In this document: positions 13,517 to 22,974 of the stretch, piece by piece
Layout of the letters: the number at the start of each line of letters is the position of its first letter
Numbering within the stretch: position 1 is the first letter of the stretch
Assembly (NCBI GenBank): GCA_947311495.1
Contig: CAMZLG010000138.1
Location: forward strand, 1-34,919
Direction: 5' to 3'
DNA: 34,919 bases
Origin: an uncultured Zetaproteobacteria bacterium
GTDB taxonomy: Bacteria; Pseudomonadota; Zetaproteobacteria; Mariprofundales; Mariprofundaceae
Made by a program: the position numbers and the translations under genes
The notes under the pieces: model-generated
Told to the model about the DNA's origin: nothing
The model's input: the letters and a program-made list of their open reading frames with translations, nothing else
The model's database searches: none

Positions 13517-13653
13517 TAATTTTCCCCAAAATAACTTATATAATAAAGCGAATTTCCCTCACATAATCGTGCTGAGGATGCGCACTATAACCGCAATCGA
13601 TTAAAAAATCGACCCTTGAATATCAAGATAAGCCCATCTTAAAAACTATGCAA

Positions 13654-14163
13654 CTAACCCAGTTCATCCCGGATAAACTTAAACAATAATTTTGCGGACT
13701 TAGGCAGTTTGCCTTGCGCTTGCTCTCGTTTTGCATTACGAACCATTTGATTTAATGTTTGCGCATGCGTGTTGGGATACGCCTGCAAAAAAGATGTAAC
13801 AACATCTCGGTCGCCTAAAATAAGTTTATCCCGCCACATTTCCACTTTATGAAATGCCGTATTCACGGCTTGCGTTTGTTTCACTTCATTTTCAACTGCA
13901 TCTTGCGCACTACTGACATCTTGGTCACGGAGCAGCTTTGCAACCCGCTTAAGCTGCCGTTTCTGAGCGCCATGCTGCAGCATATTTTTTGATGCCTCCA
14001 AAGCAGCAATGACCTCATAGGTTAAATCAATACTCGCCCACTGTGAAGGCTGAAGCTCAAGTAAACGTTTTGCCAAATCCAACATCGCCAGAGCTTCGCG
14101 CCGTTGTAACGATTTATTAGGGCGCTCATGTTCAGGCTCATTATCATTTTGTAAATCAATCAT
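13654..14163 (-). CDS. darP: DarP/YjgA (DUF615) family ribosome-associated protein
   Basis: 169 aa; PNKSLQRREALAMLDLAKRLLELQPSQW...VEMWRDKLILGDRDVVTSFLQAYPNTHAQTLNQMVRNAKREQAQGKLPKSAKLLFKFIRDEL, characteristic of the YjgA family. Confidence 0.9.
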   Translation of the reverse strand: MIDLQNDNEPEHERPNKSLQRREALAMLDLAKRLLELQPSQWASIDLTYEVIAALEASKNMLQHGAQKRQLKRVAKLLRDQDVSSAQDAVENEVKQTQAVNTAFHKVEMWRDKLILGDRDVVTSFLQAYPNTHAQTLNQMVRNAKREQAQGKLPKSAKLLFKFIRDELG

Positions 14164-14227
14164 AAGAGAAGTCTAGCATGGGACAACACCCTTGTCTTAA
14201 AGAATATATTAAGAAAATAAAATACAA

Positions 14228-14260
14228 AAAAAGCCTCTTGGATTTAACCAAGAGGCTTTT
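14228..14260 (-). terminator. Intrinsic terminator downstream of tRNA-Val/tRNA-Asp
   Basis: Perfect stem AAAAGCCTCTTGG / CCAAGAGGCTTTT around a 6-nt loop (TTAAAT on the minus strand); T run after the stem on the minus strand. Confidence 0.88.
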
Positions 14261-14265
14261 CATAA

Positions 14266-14342
14266 TGGCGGAGCGGACGGGACTCGAACCCGCGACCTCC
14301 GGCGTGACAGGCCGGCATTCTAACCAACTGAACTACCGCTCC
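14266..14342 (-). tRNA. tRNA-Asp (anticodon GTC)
   Basis: Minus strand GGAGCGGTAGTTCAGTTGGTTAGAATGCCGGCCTGTCACGCCGGAGGTCGCGGGTTCGAGTCCCGTCCGCTCCGCCA; full cloverleaf, encoded CCA, anticodon loop CTGTCAC. Confidence 0.97.
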
Positions 14343-14343
14343 A

Positions 14344-14419
14344 TGGTGGGCGCTGCAGGACTCGAACCTGCGGCCACCGCCTTGTAAGGGCGGTGCTCTA
14401 CCAACTGAGCTAAGCGCCC
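14344..14419 (-). tRNA. tRNA-Val (anticodon TAC)
   Basis: Minus strand GGGCGCTTAGCTCAGTTGGTAGAGCACCGCCCTTACAAGGCGGTGGCCGCAGGTTCGAGTCCTGCAGCGCCCACCA; encoded CCA; anticodon loop CTTACAA. Confidence 0.97.
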
Positions 14420-14497
14420 TCTTTCCAAGGGGCTACCCTTACGAAAGTGGCGGAAGATTAGCGAGCCCGAGCCACTTTGCAAGTGTTAATTTAGTTC

Positions 14498-14770
14498 TTA
14501 TTTAACAGCGTCTTTCAAGCCTTTACCAGCTTTGAATTTAGGTGCCTTAGAAGCAGCAACTTGGATTGGCTCACCAGTACGTGGATTGCGCGCTGTACGT
14601 GCTGCGCGGTCAGTTACTGAGAACGTACCAAACCCAACAAGGCTAACGCTATCACCACCAGACAATGCGCCAGTGATTCCGCCAATCACAGCATCAACAG
14701 CCGCGCCAGCATCAACTTTACTCAAACCTGCTGTATCAGCAACGTGGTTTATCAAATCTACTTTTTTCAT
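14498..14770 (-). CDS. hupB: DNA-binding protein HU
   Basis: 90 aa; MKKVDLINHVADTAGLSKVDAGAAVDAVIGGITGALSGGDSVSLVGFGTFSVTDRAARTARNPRTGEPIQVAASKAPKFKAGKGLKDAVK; positioned after lon as in many proteobacteria. Confidence 0.97.
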   Translation of the reverse strand: MKKVDLINHVADTAGLSKVDAGAAVDAVIGGITGALSGGDSVSLVGFGTFSVTDRAARTARNPRTGEPIQVAASKAPKFKAGKGLKDAVK

Positions 14771-14860
14771 TACTACCCTCCGATATTTTAATCTTTAACA
14801 AGATAAGACGAACTTAAACAGTCCTGACAAACCCAGTCAACGTTTTTTATTCAAACCCCA

Positions 14861-17287
14861 TCAGTGTGAAGTTGCACTCTCTTCATTTAAATGAATTCCT
14901 GAAATAATATTAGGAACAAAGCGTACGTTATTAGACATACCTTCAGGTAATTGTGTCAAAGCGCACTTTAACACATCATCCATACTTTCAGCATACACCA
15001 TTTTCATAGAATCTTTAATAATTTTAGGAACTTCCTTCATGTCCTTGCGATTATCTTCAGGGATAATCGCTGTTGTCAAGCCGCCTCTATGTGCTGCAAG
15101 AAGCTTTTCTTTCAACCCACCTATAGGCAAACTTTTACCACGCAATGTTATTTCACCTGTCATGCAAACTTCCCTGCAAACAGGAATACCTGTAAGCGCA
15201 GAGACAATAGAAGTTGCCATTGCCAAGCCTGCCGACGGGCCATCTTTAGGAATTGCGCCTTCAGGCACATGCACATGAATATCCACTTTTTGATGAAAAT
15301 CAGGCTTTAAGCCTAAAGGTTCAGCGCGCGAGCGCACGTATGTCAGCGCAGCTTGAATAGATTCCTGCATGACATCGCCCAACTGCCCTGTTACCGTTAA
15401 TTTACCTTTACCCGGCGTGAGTGCTGTTTCGATTTGCAGTAATTCACCGCCTACCTCTGTCCAAGCAAGCCCTGTCACCACGGCCACTTCATCATGAGCT
15501 TCTGCCATGCCGAAACGATATTGTTTCACACCAAGCAAAACTTCTAAGTTATCTGGTTGAATAGGCTGCAGCTTCTCTTCTTTAGATAAAACCACTTGGC
15601 GCACAATTTTTCGGCAAATTTTTGCCAACACGCGCTCCAAACCACGCACACCTGCTTCTCGTGTATAATATCGAATCACGTCCGTTATGGTCTCATCAGA
15701 TAATGCAACCTGCTTATCTTTTAAACCATGATTTTTAATTTGTTTAGGTAACAAGTATTTTTTTGCAATGGCGAGTTTCTCTTGCTCCGTATAACCTGAG
15801 ATACGAATAATTTCCATTCTATCCAAAAGTGGTCCTGGAATATTCATGCTGTTTGCAGTGGTCACAAACATCACATCAGACAAATCATAATCCACTTCCA
15901 AGTAGTGGTCATTAAATGTATTATTCTGTTCTGGGTCTAATACTTCAAGCAGTGCTGCCGATGGGTCACCCCTGTGATCAGCACCCATTTTATCAATTTC
16001 ATCCAACAAAACAAGTGGGTTCTTCGTTCCCGCTTTCTTCATGGACTTAATCACTTTACCCGGCATAGACCCTATATAAGTGCGCCTATGTCCACGAATT
16101 TCTGCTTCATCACGCACGCCACCCAAGCTCATGCGAACAAAGTTTCGTTTGGTTGCGCGAGCAATAGATTTTGCCAATGATGTTTTACCTACCCCAGGAG
16201 GACCTACAAAACAAAGAATAGGTCCTTTAACTTTTTTAACCAGCTGTAGCACTGCCAAGTGCTCAAGAATTCGCTCCTTAACTTTATCCAAACCAAAGTG
16301 ATCTGCATTAAGCACCTCTTCAGCGGCAACCAAGTCTTTGCGCACACGAGTGCGTTTTTTCCAAGGTAAATCCACAATCCAGTCCAAATAACCACGCAAT
16401 ACCGTTGCTTCTGAACTCATCGGTGGCATCATTTTTAGTTTCTTCAATTCAGAAAGTGCTTTTTCTTTGGCTTCTTTACTTAGACCCAATGTTTCAATTT
16501 TCTTGGCAATATCTTCTAAATCGGAGTGTGAATCTTCTTCGCCCAATTCTTTTTGAATCGCTTTCATTTGCTCAGATAAATAATATTCGCGTTGGCTTTT
16601 TTCCATTTGCCGTTTCACACGCGAACGCACACGTTTGTCCACCTGTAACATATCCATCTCATCTTCCATAAAGGCGAAGATTTTTTCTAGCCGTTCAATC
16701 ACAGATGTCATTTCCAGCAGCGCTTGTTTTTCCTCAACCTTTAGGCTTAGGTGGGAAGCAATCGTATCTGCAAGGCGGTCAACACCTTCCACGCCAGAGA
16801 CGGACACCATGACTTCAGGTGCAATTTTTTTATTCAACTTAGCATAGGCTTCAAATTGATTGAGTACTGCACGTGCAACTTGCTCTTGTTCCTGCTCATC
16901 TTCTTGCACTTCAGGTAAAACTTGATAACGCCCACGCAGGCAATCACCTTCTTGCAAATCAGATACGCGAACACGTTCTTGACCTTCAATAAGAACCTTA
17001 ATCGTACCATCTGGAAGTTTAAGCAGCTGTAAAATATTACCCAAAGTACCAATGGAAAACAAACCATCCATGGCTGGCGCATCCTCTTCGGGGTCGTGCT
17101 GAGCCAACAAAATAATCTTTTTACCTGATGCCATCACTTCTTCTAAAGCGGCCACGGATTTCTCGCGCCCAACAAACAAAGGCACAATCATGTGGGGAAA
17201 CATCACAATATCACGTAACGGTAAAACAGGTAAGTTCAGGTTCTCATCACCAGACTCATTGGATGTAGATTGGTCAACTTTAGCCAA
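14861..17287 (-). CDS. lon: ATP-dependent protease Lon
   Basis: 808 aa; NLPVLPLRDIVMFPHMIVPLFVGRE, CFVGPPGVGKTSLAKSIARAT, protease domain PKDGPSAGLAMATSIVSALTG with catalytic Ser. Confidence 0.98.
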   Translation of the reverse strand: MAKVDQSTSNESGDENLNLPVLPLRDIVMFPHMIVPLFVGREKSVAALEEVMASGKKIILLAQHDPEEDAPAMDGLFSIGTLGNILQLLKLPDGTIKVLIEGQERVRVSDLQEGDCLRGRYQVLPEVQEDEQEQEQVARAVLNQFEAYAKLNKKIAPEVMVSVSGVEGVDRLADTIASHLSLKVEEKQALLEMTSVIERLEKIFAFMEDEMDMLQVDKRVRSRVKRQMEKSQREYYLSEQMKAIQKELGEEDSHSDLEDIAKKIETLGLSKEAKEKALSELKKLKMMPPMSSEATVLRGYLDWIVDLPWKKRTRVRKDLVAAEEVLNADHFGLDKVKERILEHLAVLQLVKKVKGPILCFVGPPGVGKTSLAKSIARATKRNFVRMSLGGVRDEAEIRGHRRTYIGSMPGKVIKSMKKAGTKNPLVLLDEIDKMGADHRGDPSAALLEVLDPEQNNTFNDHYLEVDYDLSDVMFVTTANSMNIPGPLLDRMEIIRISGYTEQEKLAIAKKYLLPKQIKNHGLKDKQVALSDETITDVIRYYTREAGVRGLERVLAKICRKIVRQVVLSKEEKLQPIQPDNLEVLLGVKQYRFGMAEAHDEVAVVTGLAWTEVGGELLQIETALTPGKGKLTVTGQLGDVMQESIQAALTYVRSRAEPLGLKPDFHQKVDIHVHVPEGAIPKDGPSAGLAMATSIVSALTGIPVCREVCMTGEITLRGKSLPIGGLKEKLLAAHRGGLTTAIIPEDNRKDMKEVPKIIKDSMKMVYAESMDDVLKCALTQLPEGMSNNVRFVPNIISGIHLNEESATSH

Positions 17288-17362
17288 ATGGCACCTCGTT
17301 TAAACATAGTCTTCTAAGACCTATGGATAAGGGCTTCCACTCATCATTTCAAGCCCTAAAAA

Positions 17363-17390
17363 TAAAAAAGCCTCGTTGAACGAGGCTTTA
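17363..17390 (-). terminator. Intrinsic terminator between clpX and lon
   Basis: Minus strand AAAGCCTCGTTCAACGAGGCTTTTTTATTTTT: strong stem plus T tract after the clpX stop. Confidence 0.85.
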
Positions 17391-17421
17391 GAAATTAAAC
17401 GGTTAAAAAATAAGGTTTATT

Positions 17422-18714
17422 TTAAGCAGCCTGCTCGTCCTCAGCTTCAACCTTCTCTACAAGCTGCGGTTTCTCAGCACCTTCCACCACATCTTTGGTG
17501 ATAATACATTTTTCAACATTATCCAATGTGGGAATATCATACATCACATCAAGCATGACTGATTCCATAATCGCACGCAAACCACGCGCACCCGTTTTGC
17601 GTTTAATCGCTTTATCAGCAATCGCTTCTAACGCATCATCTGTGAATGATAGTTCAACACCATCATATTTTAACAACGCTGCAAACTGTTTTACCAATGC
17701 ATTTTTTGGCTCAGTTAGAATTTCTAGGAGCGCACTTTTATCCAGTTCGTTTAATGTGGCAACCGCAGGCAACCTGCCCACCAACTCAGGAATTAAACCA
17801 AACTTAATCAAATCTTCTGGCTCAACACCTCTGAGGCGCTCACCAATATCAATATTATCTTCAGGGTCAACGGTTGCACCAAACCCAATGGAGCGCGTTT
17901 TACCACGTGCTTCAATGATTTTTTCCAAACCTGCAAATGCACCACCCAAAATAAACAAGATATTACTTGTATCCACTTGGGTAAATTCTTGTTGCGGGTT
18001 TTTACGCCCACCCTGCGGTGAAACCGATGCAACAGTTCCTTCAATAAGTTTTAATAGTGCTTGCTGCACACCTTCACCCGATACATCACGGGTAATTGAA
18101 GGTGAATCGGATTTTCGTGCTAACTTGTCCACCTCATCAATATATATAATACCACGTTGCGCCCGTTCAACATCACCATCAGCAGCTTGCAAAAGCTTCA
18201 CAATAATATTATCAACATCTTCACCCACATAACCAGCTTCGGTGAGTGTAGTTGCATCCGCAATAATAAACGGCACATCAAAAATACGCGCTAAAGTTTG
18301 CGCCAACAATGTTTTACCGCAGCCTGTTGGCCCCAGTAGTAGCACATTACTTTTTGAAATTTCAACTTCATCTTTTTTATTGTGAGCCAAACGTTTGTAG
18401 TGGTTATAAACAGCCACAGACAATAAACGCTTGGGTGCATCTTGTGCAATCACATAACCATCTAAAAATTCTTTGATTTCGTGAGGTTTGGGTAGACCTG
18501 TTTTCTTCTCAGTGTTTGAAACATCTTCACCATCATTTAGTTCTTCAATCATGATGTCATTGCAAAGCTCAATGCACTCATCACAAATAAATACGGTTGG
18601 CCCTGCAATAAGTTTTTTTACATCATGCTGACTTTTACCGCAAAACGAGCAGAATAATGTTGAATCGCTACTGGACGAACCACCTGAAGAACCGCTAGAT
18701 GAAGATGAACTCAT
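17422..18714 (-). CDS. clpX: ATP-dependent Clp protease ATP-binding subunit ClpX
   Basis: 430 aa; zinc finger [30 protein letters not shown], Walker [32 protein letters not shown]. Confidence 0.98.
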   Translation of the reverse strand: MSSSSSSGSSGGSSSSDSTLFCSFCGKSQHDVKKLIAGPTVFICDECIELCNDIMIEELNDGEDVSNTEKKTGLPKPHEIKEFLDGYVIAQDAPKRLLSVAVYNHYKRLAHNKKDEVEISKSNVLLLGPTGCGKTLLAQTLARIFDVPFIIADATTLTEAGYVGEDVDNIIVKLLQAADGDVERAQRGIIYIDEVDKLARKSDSPSITRDVSGEGVQQALLKLIEGTVASVSPQGGRKNPQQEFTQVDTSNILFILGGAFAGLEKIIEARGKTRSIGFGATVDPEDNIDIGERLRGVEPEDLIKFGLIPELVGRLPAVATLNELDKSALLEILTEPKNALVKQFAALLKYDGVELSFTDDALEAIADKAIKRKTGARGLRAIMESVMLDVMYDIPTLDNVEKCIITKDVVEGAEKPQLVEKVEAEDEQAA

Positions 18715-19325
18715 TTAACCTCACTCACCGCCGAAGGCACATCATCACGCGATGTTAACACCTTATCTACAATGCCATAAGCACATGCTTCAGCGGCATC
18801 CAAGAAATAATCACGCTCCACATCATCCGCCAATTTATCAAGGGGTTGACCTGTATGATCTGCCATCATTTTATTTAAACTGTCTTTTAATTTAAGAATC
18901 TCTTTGGCATGAATCTCAATATCAGTGGCTTGACCTTGAAAACCTCCCAAAGGTTGATGAATCATAATGCGAGCATTAGGCAAAGCATAACGTTTACCTT
19001 TGGCACCTGCTGCCAACAAGTGCGCACCCATAGATGCCGCTTGACCAACACAAAGCGTAGAAACATCACACTTTATATATTTCATCGTATCATAAATTGC
19101 CATGCCTGAAGTCACCACGCCGCCAGGGCTGTTGATATACATAAAGATATCTTTATCGGGACCTTCTGATTCCAAGAAAAGGAGCTGGGCAATAATCAAG
19201 TTTGCCATGTGGTCTTCAACTTGCCCGTTTAAAAACACAATGCGTTCTTTTAATAAACGTGAGAAAATATCGTATGAGCGTTCACCGCGCGCAGTTTGCT
19301 CAACAACCATAGGCACTAAATTCAT
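18711..19325 (-). CDS. clpP: ATP-dependent Clp protease proteolytic subunit ClpP
   Basis: 204 aa; [46 protein letters not shown] (catalytic Ser), [22 protein letters not shown] (catalytic His). ATGA overlap with clpX. Confidence 0.98.
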   Translation of the reverse strand: MNLVPMVVEQTARGERSYDIFSRLLKERIVFLNGQVEDHMANLIIAQLLFLESEGPDKDIFMYINSPGGVVTSGMAIYDTMKYIKCDVSTLCVGQAASMGAHLLAAGAKGKRYALPNARIMIHQPLGGFQGQATDIEIHAKEILKLKDSLNKMMADHTGQPLDKLADDVERDYFLDAAEACAYGIVDKVLTSRDDVPSAVSEVK

Positions 19326-20656
19326 GATATCGCTTTATCCTGTTCTTCTTGCCATGCTGCCAATGTTTTCTTCACTTTTTTCACTTTGGCTTGGCTCACC
19401 ACATGGTCAATACATTTTTGTTCTAAAATACGGTCTTTTAGCGCACCCATTTGCTCCTGATTATCACGAATATACTTCGCATAATCGTCACGCATATTTT
19501 CAGGGTATGCCGTTACCATTTCATCAACACCAGCATCAATTTCTTCATCCGTCAATGAAACATCAAAGTCTTTACGCACAGATTGCAACAATACTGACAA
19601 GTTTAAGCCACGAATAGAGCGCGCTCTTACTTCAGCTTTAAAGGCTTCATCTTGCAACATTTCATCATTGGCTTCCATGCCTTGCTGTTGCATATTTTGT
19701 ACCACACGTGCTGTTGTTGCTTTCATATCTTCAGCAATCAAACCTTCTGGGAAGGTCATGTCATGCGCTTTAATCAATGCATCCAAAGCTGAATCACGTG
19801 TGACTTGTTTACCCGCTTGTTCAGCTTCTTTCTTCAAACCTTGTTTGATGTCTTCCATCATGGCTTTGGCATCATCAAAGTTTAACATTTTTGCTAAATC
19901 TTCATCATCTTTCGCTTTGACCGCTTCACCCACACTTTTCACAGTGGTTTCAAAACGTGCTTCTTTTCCAGCCAAGTTAGGCGCTTGATAGTTTTCAGGG
20001 AATGTTACTTCAACGGTACACGCATCACCTGCTTTTTTTCCAATCAGTTGGTCTTCAAATCCAGGGATAAAACGACCTTCACCCAAGACCAATGGCACAT
20101 CTTCACCTTTACCACCATCAAACGCTTCATCACCGATGAAACCTTCAAAATCAATATGCAATTGGTCGCCTGTTTCAGCAGCGCGGTCTTCTTTAATCTC
20201 ATAACTAACTTGTGACTTATACAAACGCTCAAGCACACCTGCAATATCTTTATCATCAACTGTCACTTCAGTTTCTTCAACTTTAAGTTTGCTCAAGTCT
20301 GTAAGTTTCACTTCAGGCCAAGAAGATACTTTAAGTGTAAATACAAATGCATCATCAGGCTGAATTTTAGGCAATGATAGTTCAGGTTGAAGCGCAGGTG
20401 TTAAACCTGAAGATTCAATCGCACCCACATAATGCTCTTGCAACAGTTGCGACACTGTATCTTCATGGATTTTAGGACCAAACTGTTTATCAATCACATG
20501 GCTTGGTGTTTTGCCTGGGCGAAACCCTGGTAGTTTGACTTGTGAACCTAACTTTGCTTTTTCTTGAGCATAAACGCGGTCATATTCAGACTTGGGTAAG
20601 CGCACCTCAACTTCATGTTCATTATCAGCCAGTTTTTTAACATCAGTTTGGATCAT
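19322..20656 (-). CDS. tig: Trigger factor
   Basis: 444 aa; N-terminal ribosome-binding region [19 protein letters not shown], PPIase domain [48 protein letters not shown] overlap with clpP. Confidence 0.97.
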   Translation of the reverse strand: MIQTDVKKLADNEHEVEVRLPKSEYDRVYAQEKAKLGSQVKLPGFRPGKTPSHVIDKQFGPKIHEDTVSQLLQEHYVGAIESSGLTPALQPELSLPKIQPDDAFVFTLKVSSWPEVKLTDLSKLKVEETEVTVDDKDIAGVLERLYKSQVSYEIKEDRAAETGDQLHIDFEGFIGDEAFDGGKGEDVPLVLGEGRFIPGFEDQLIGKKAGDACTVEVTFPENYQAPNLAGKEARFETTVKSVGEAVKAKDDEDLAKMLNFDDAKAMMEDIKQGLKKEAEQAGKQVTRDSALDALIKAHDMTFPEGLIAEDMKATTARVVQNMQQQGMEANDEMLQDEAFKAEVRARSIRGLNLSVLLQSVRKDFDVSLTDEEIDAGVDEMVTAYPENMRDDYAKYIRDNQEQMGALKDRILEQKCIDHVVSQAKVKKVKKTLAAWQEEQDKAIS

Positions 20657-20726
20657 TGAATCCTCCGCAAGAAAAGTAAGTACAAAAAATCAATGCGCCC
20701 CGATAAAGGAAGCGCATTGACGTGTA

Positions 20727-20811
20727 TGGTACGAGAGGGGGGAGTCGAACCCCCACGCCGTAAGACACTGGAACCTAAATCCAGCGCGTCTACCAGTTCC
20801 GCCACCCTCGC
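20727..20811 (-). tRNA. tRNA-Leu (anticodon TAG)
   Basis: Minus strand GCGAGGGTGGCGGAACTGGTAGACGCGCTGGATTTAGGTTCCAGTGTCTTACGGCGTGGGGGTTCGACTCCCCCCTCTCGTACCA; long variable arm, encoded CCA, anticodon loop TTTAGGT; acceptor stem contains two G-U pairs. Confidence 0.95.
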
Positions 20812-20853
20812 ATATGTAGGTCAACACAAGAAACCTTGTGTCAACGGGGGCGC

Positions 20854-20881
20854 ACTATGCCACGCCAAATCACCAAATCAA
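20854..20881 (-). promoter_or_regulatory. Candidate sigma70 promoter for the tRNA-Leu-tig-clpPX transcript
   Basis: Minus strand TTGATT (20876-20881) - 16 nt - CATAGT (20854-20859), followed by the GC-rich discriminator-like GCGCCCCC. Consensus match only. Confidence 0.4.
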
Positions 20882-20957
20882 TCCCAAAATAAACAAAAAA
20901 TCTTTTGTATATATTTTTTATCCATTACCTTTGCATTTTGGGAGCGAGGTCAACGGC

Positions 20958-22499
20958 ATGCAAAAACGAATTATACTCACGCTAATCTTATTGTTTACAA
21001 CCTTATCAGGGTGCGCCACCAACCCGGTAACAGGCAAAAGTGAATTAAGTTTGGTTAGTGAACAAAAGGAGCTCGCCATTGGAGAGCAGCAGTATTTGCC
21101 CGCCCGCCAATCCCAAGGTGGTGACTACATCGTTGACCAAAAGCTCACCGCATACATCAATGGTGTTGGGCAAAAGCTTGCTGCTGTTAGTGATAGAAAG
21201 CTGCCTTATAAATTTAAAGTGCTTAACAACTCTGTGCCCAATGCTTGGGCATTACCCGGCGGGAAAATTGCCATCAACCGTGGTTTATTGATGTATTTAC
21301 ATAATGAAGCCGAACTCGCCGCAGTGCTTGGGCATGAAATTGTGCATGCCGCTGCCAAACATGCTGTGCGCCAAATGTCACGCGGAATGTTGCTGCAAAC
21401 TGCAGTCGTTGCCACAACAGTGACAACTCAAGGCGAAAGCTACGGTGGTTTAGCTCAACTTGGTACAGGGCTTGGCGCACAACTGCTTAGCACCAAGTAT
21501 GGGCGTGATGCAGAGCGCGAATCTGACCACTATGGCATGATTTATATGTCGCGCGCAGGTTATGACCCGCAAGGTGCAGTGGAGCTGCAACGCACGTTTG
21601 TGAAGTTATCTGAGGGGAAAAACCAAAGTGGTTTAAGTGCCTTGTTTGCAAGCCATCCCGCGTCTCAGGAGCGTGTGGACAACAATATCGCCATGTTACA
21701 AAACTTACCCCAAGGCGGCTACAAAGGTGAACAAGCCTTTAATCAAGCTATGGCTCATTTAAAAGCCACAGCACCTGCCTACAAAGCCTATGATGATGGG
21801 CGCAAAGCACTTGCCAAAGGTGAAGATGCCAAAGCCAAGCAACTTGCTCTTCAAGCCATTAAACTCGAACCCAAAGAAGCACTGTTTTATACGTTAACGG
21901 GCGATATTGCTGCAAAAAACAAACATTATACGCAAGCACAGCAGCAATACACACAATCCATTCAACTTAACCCCAATTTCTTTTATGCCTACTTGCAACG
22001 CGGACAAGTGGGTTACCAGCTCAAACAAGACACAACAGCCAAACAAGATTTGGAAAAAAGCTTAACCCTTCTACCCACAGGTAATGCATACTTTGTGCTT
22101 GGTAACTTGGCTGAACGCCAAGGTGATATTGAACAAGCGAAAACATATTATGCCAAAGTTGCCAGCAACAAGGGCAACGTGGGTATTGCTGCATACAAAG
22201 CTTTATTGAATTTAGACTTTACGCAAAACCCAAGCAAATATATCAAGCTTCGTTTGGGTAAAACCCAGCAAGGAAGTATTGCGGCTGAAATCAGCAACCC
22301 AACACCTCAAAATGTTGGCGCTATCCAGCTTATGGTTCAGTTTACCAACAGCAAAGGGCAAGTCCAACAAGTATCCCACCAATTCACGGCAACTGTTGCG
22401 GCAGGTAAAAAGGCACTGATGAATTTAAATATCAATCTCAGTGACCCCCAACTACAATCGCTTCAAGGCAAAATCACAGCAGCAAAACTTATGCCTTAA
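20958..22499 (+). CDS. M48 family Zn-metallopeptidase lipoprotein with C-terminal TPR repeats (BepA/YfgC-like)
   Basis: ORF track starts at 20838, but the in-frame ATG at 20958 gives the lipoprotein signal MQKRIILTLILLFTTLSGC. Motif HEIVHAAAKH (HExxH), ESDHYGMIYMSRAGYDPQGAVEL, then TPR repeats. Confidence 0.9.
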   Translation: MQKRIILTLILLFTTLSGCATNPVTGKSELSLVSEQKELAIGEQQYLPARQSQGGDYIVDQKLTAYINGVGQKLAAVSDRKLPYKFKVLNNSVPNAWALPGGKIAINRGLLMYLHNEAELAAVLGHEIVHAAAKHAVRQMSRGMLLQTAVVATTVTTQGESYGGLAQLGTGLGAQLLSTKYGRDAERESDHYGMIYMSRAGYDPQGAVELQRTFVKLSEGKNQSGLSALFASHPASQERVDNNIAMLQNLPQGGYKGEQAFNQAMAHLKATAPAYKAYDDGRKALAKGEDAKAKQLALQAIKLEPKEALFYTLTGDIAAKNKHYTQAQQQYTQSIQLNPNFFYAYLQRGQVGYQLKQDTTAKQDLEKSLTLLPTGNAYFVLGNLAERQGDIEQAKTYYAKVASNKGNVGIAAYKALLNLDFTQNPSKYIKLRLGKTQQGSIAAEISNPTPQNVGAIQLMVQFTNSKGQVQQVSHQFTATVAAGKKALMNLNINLSDPQLQSLQGKITAAKLMP

Positions 22500-22954
22500 G
22501 CAAGCTGCGTAAAGAAAGCGACATAAAAACGTACATCTCCATCTGCTGCTACACAATGCAGCATTTCAGGTGGGATATTTGCCGTTTCACCTTCGTGAAC
22601 ACGAATGCTGGCTTGACCTTCTGGCGTGTATAAAAGTGCGCCTTGTAGCACATGAATCTTGCCCCATGTACCAAGTTTGGTGGTGTGATTTTTTAATAAA
22701 CCTTTGGGAATGGTCTCTTGATTAAACTCAGGTGTGCGTTTGTATTCTTTCAAATTCTCAGGGAACTCCAAAACATCACAACGTACACAATCAAGAACTT
22801 CACCAAGTTTGCTCGCTCTGCCTTCTGTCGTTGCTGACCACGGGCGATTAAAAAAGGGCGGCTCATGGCGCACATGTTGACCATGAAAACAATCCAAATC
22901 CGCCACCCAGTCTTGTTTCTCATCCTGATGATAACCAATAATTTTTCGTTTCAT
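22496..22954 (-). CDS. DUF3565-like plus DUF1971-like (TehB-associated cupin) two-domain protein
   Basis: 152 aa; N-terminal MKRKIIGYHQDEKQDWVADLDCFHGQHVRHEPPFFNRPW...LDCVRCD (Cys/His-rich), then EYKRTPEFNQETIPKGLLKNHTTKLGTWGKIHVLQGALLYTPEG...IPPEMLHCVAADGDVRFYVAFF. Assigned from memory of these families. Confidence 0.7.
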   Translation of the reverse strand: MKRKIIGYHQDEKQDWVADLDCFHGQHVRHEPPFFNRPWSATTEGRASKLGEVLDCVRCDVLEFPENLKEYKRTPEFNQETIPKGLLKNHTTKLGTWGKIHVLQGALLYTPEGQASIRVHEGETANIPPEMLHCVAADGDVRFYVAFFTQLA

Positions 22955-22974
22955 GGCAACATGAGCCCCTTTAT

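Noticed and set aside
13597-13612. TCGATT-AAAA-AATCGA dyad upstream of glpX as a terminator
   Set aside because: Short AT-rich stem without an adequate T tract on either strand; could be a weak operator, but there is not enough support to call it.
14178-14387. Plus-strand 69-aa ORF (MAERTGLEPATSGVTGRHSNQLNYRS...AAGLEPAATAL)
   Set aside because: Antisense translation of the terminator and tRNA-Asp/tRNA-Val; a well-known type of spurious tRNA-antisense ORF.
17495-18232. 245-aa plus-strand ORF opposite clpX
   Set aside because: Shadow ORF on the complement of a clear clpX; low-complexity Ser-rich translation, no recognisable domain.
19102-19617. 171-aa plus-strand ORF opposite clpP/tig
   Set aside because: Antisense to two highly conserved genes; no recognisable domain.
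20693-21043. Plus-strand 116-aa ORF (VREGGVEPPRRKTLEPKSSASTSSATLA...)
   Set aside because: Antisense to tRNA-Leu, then out of frame with the M48 gene; a typical spurious ORF.
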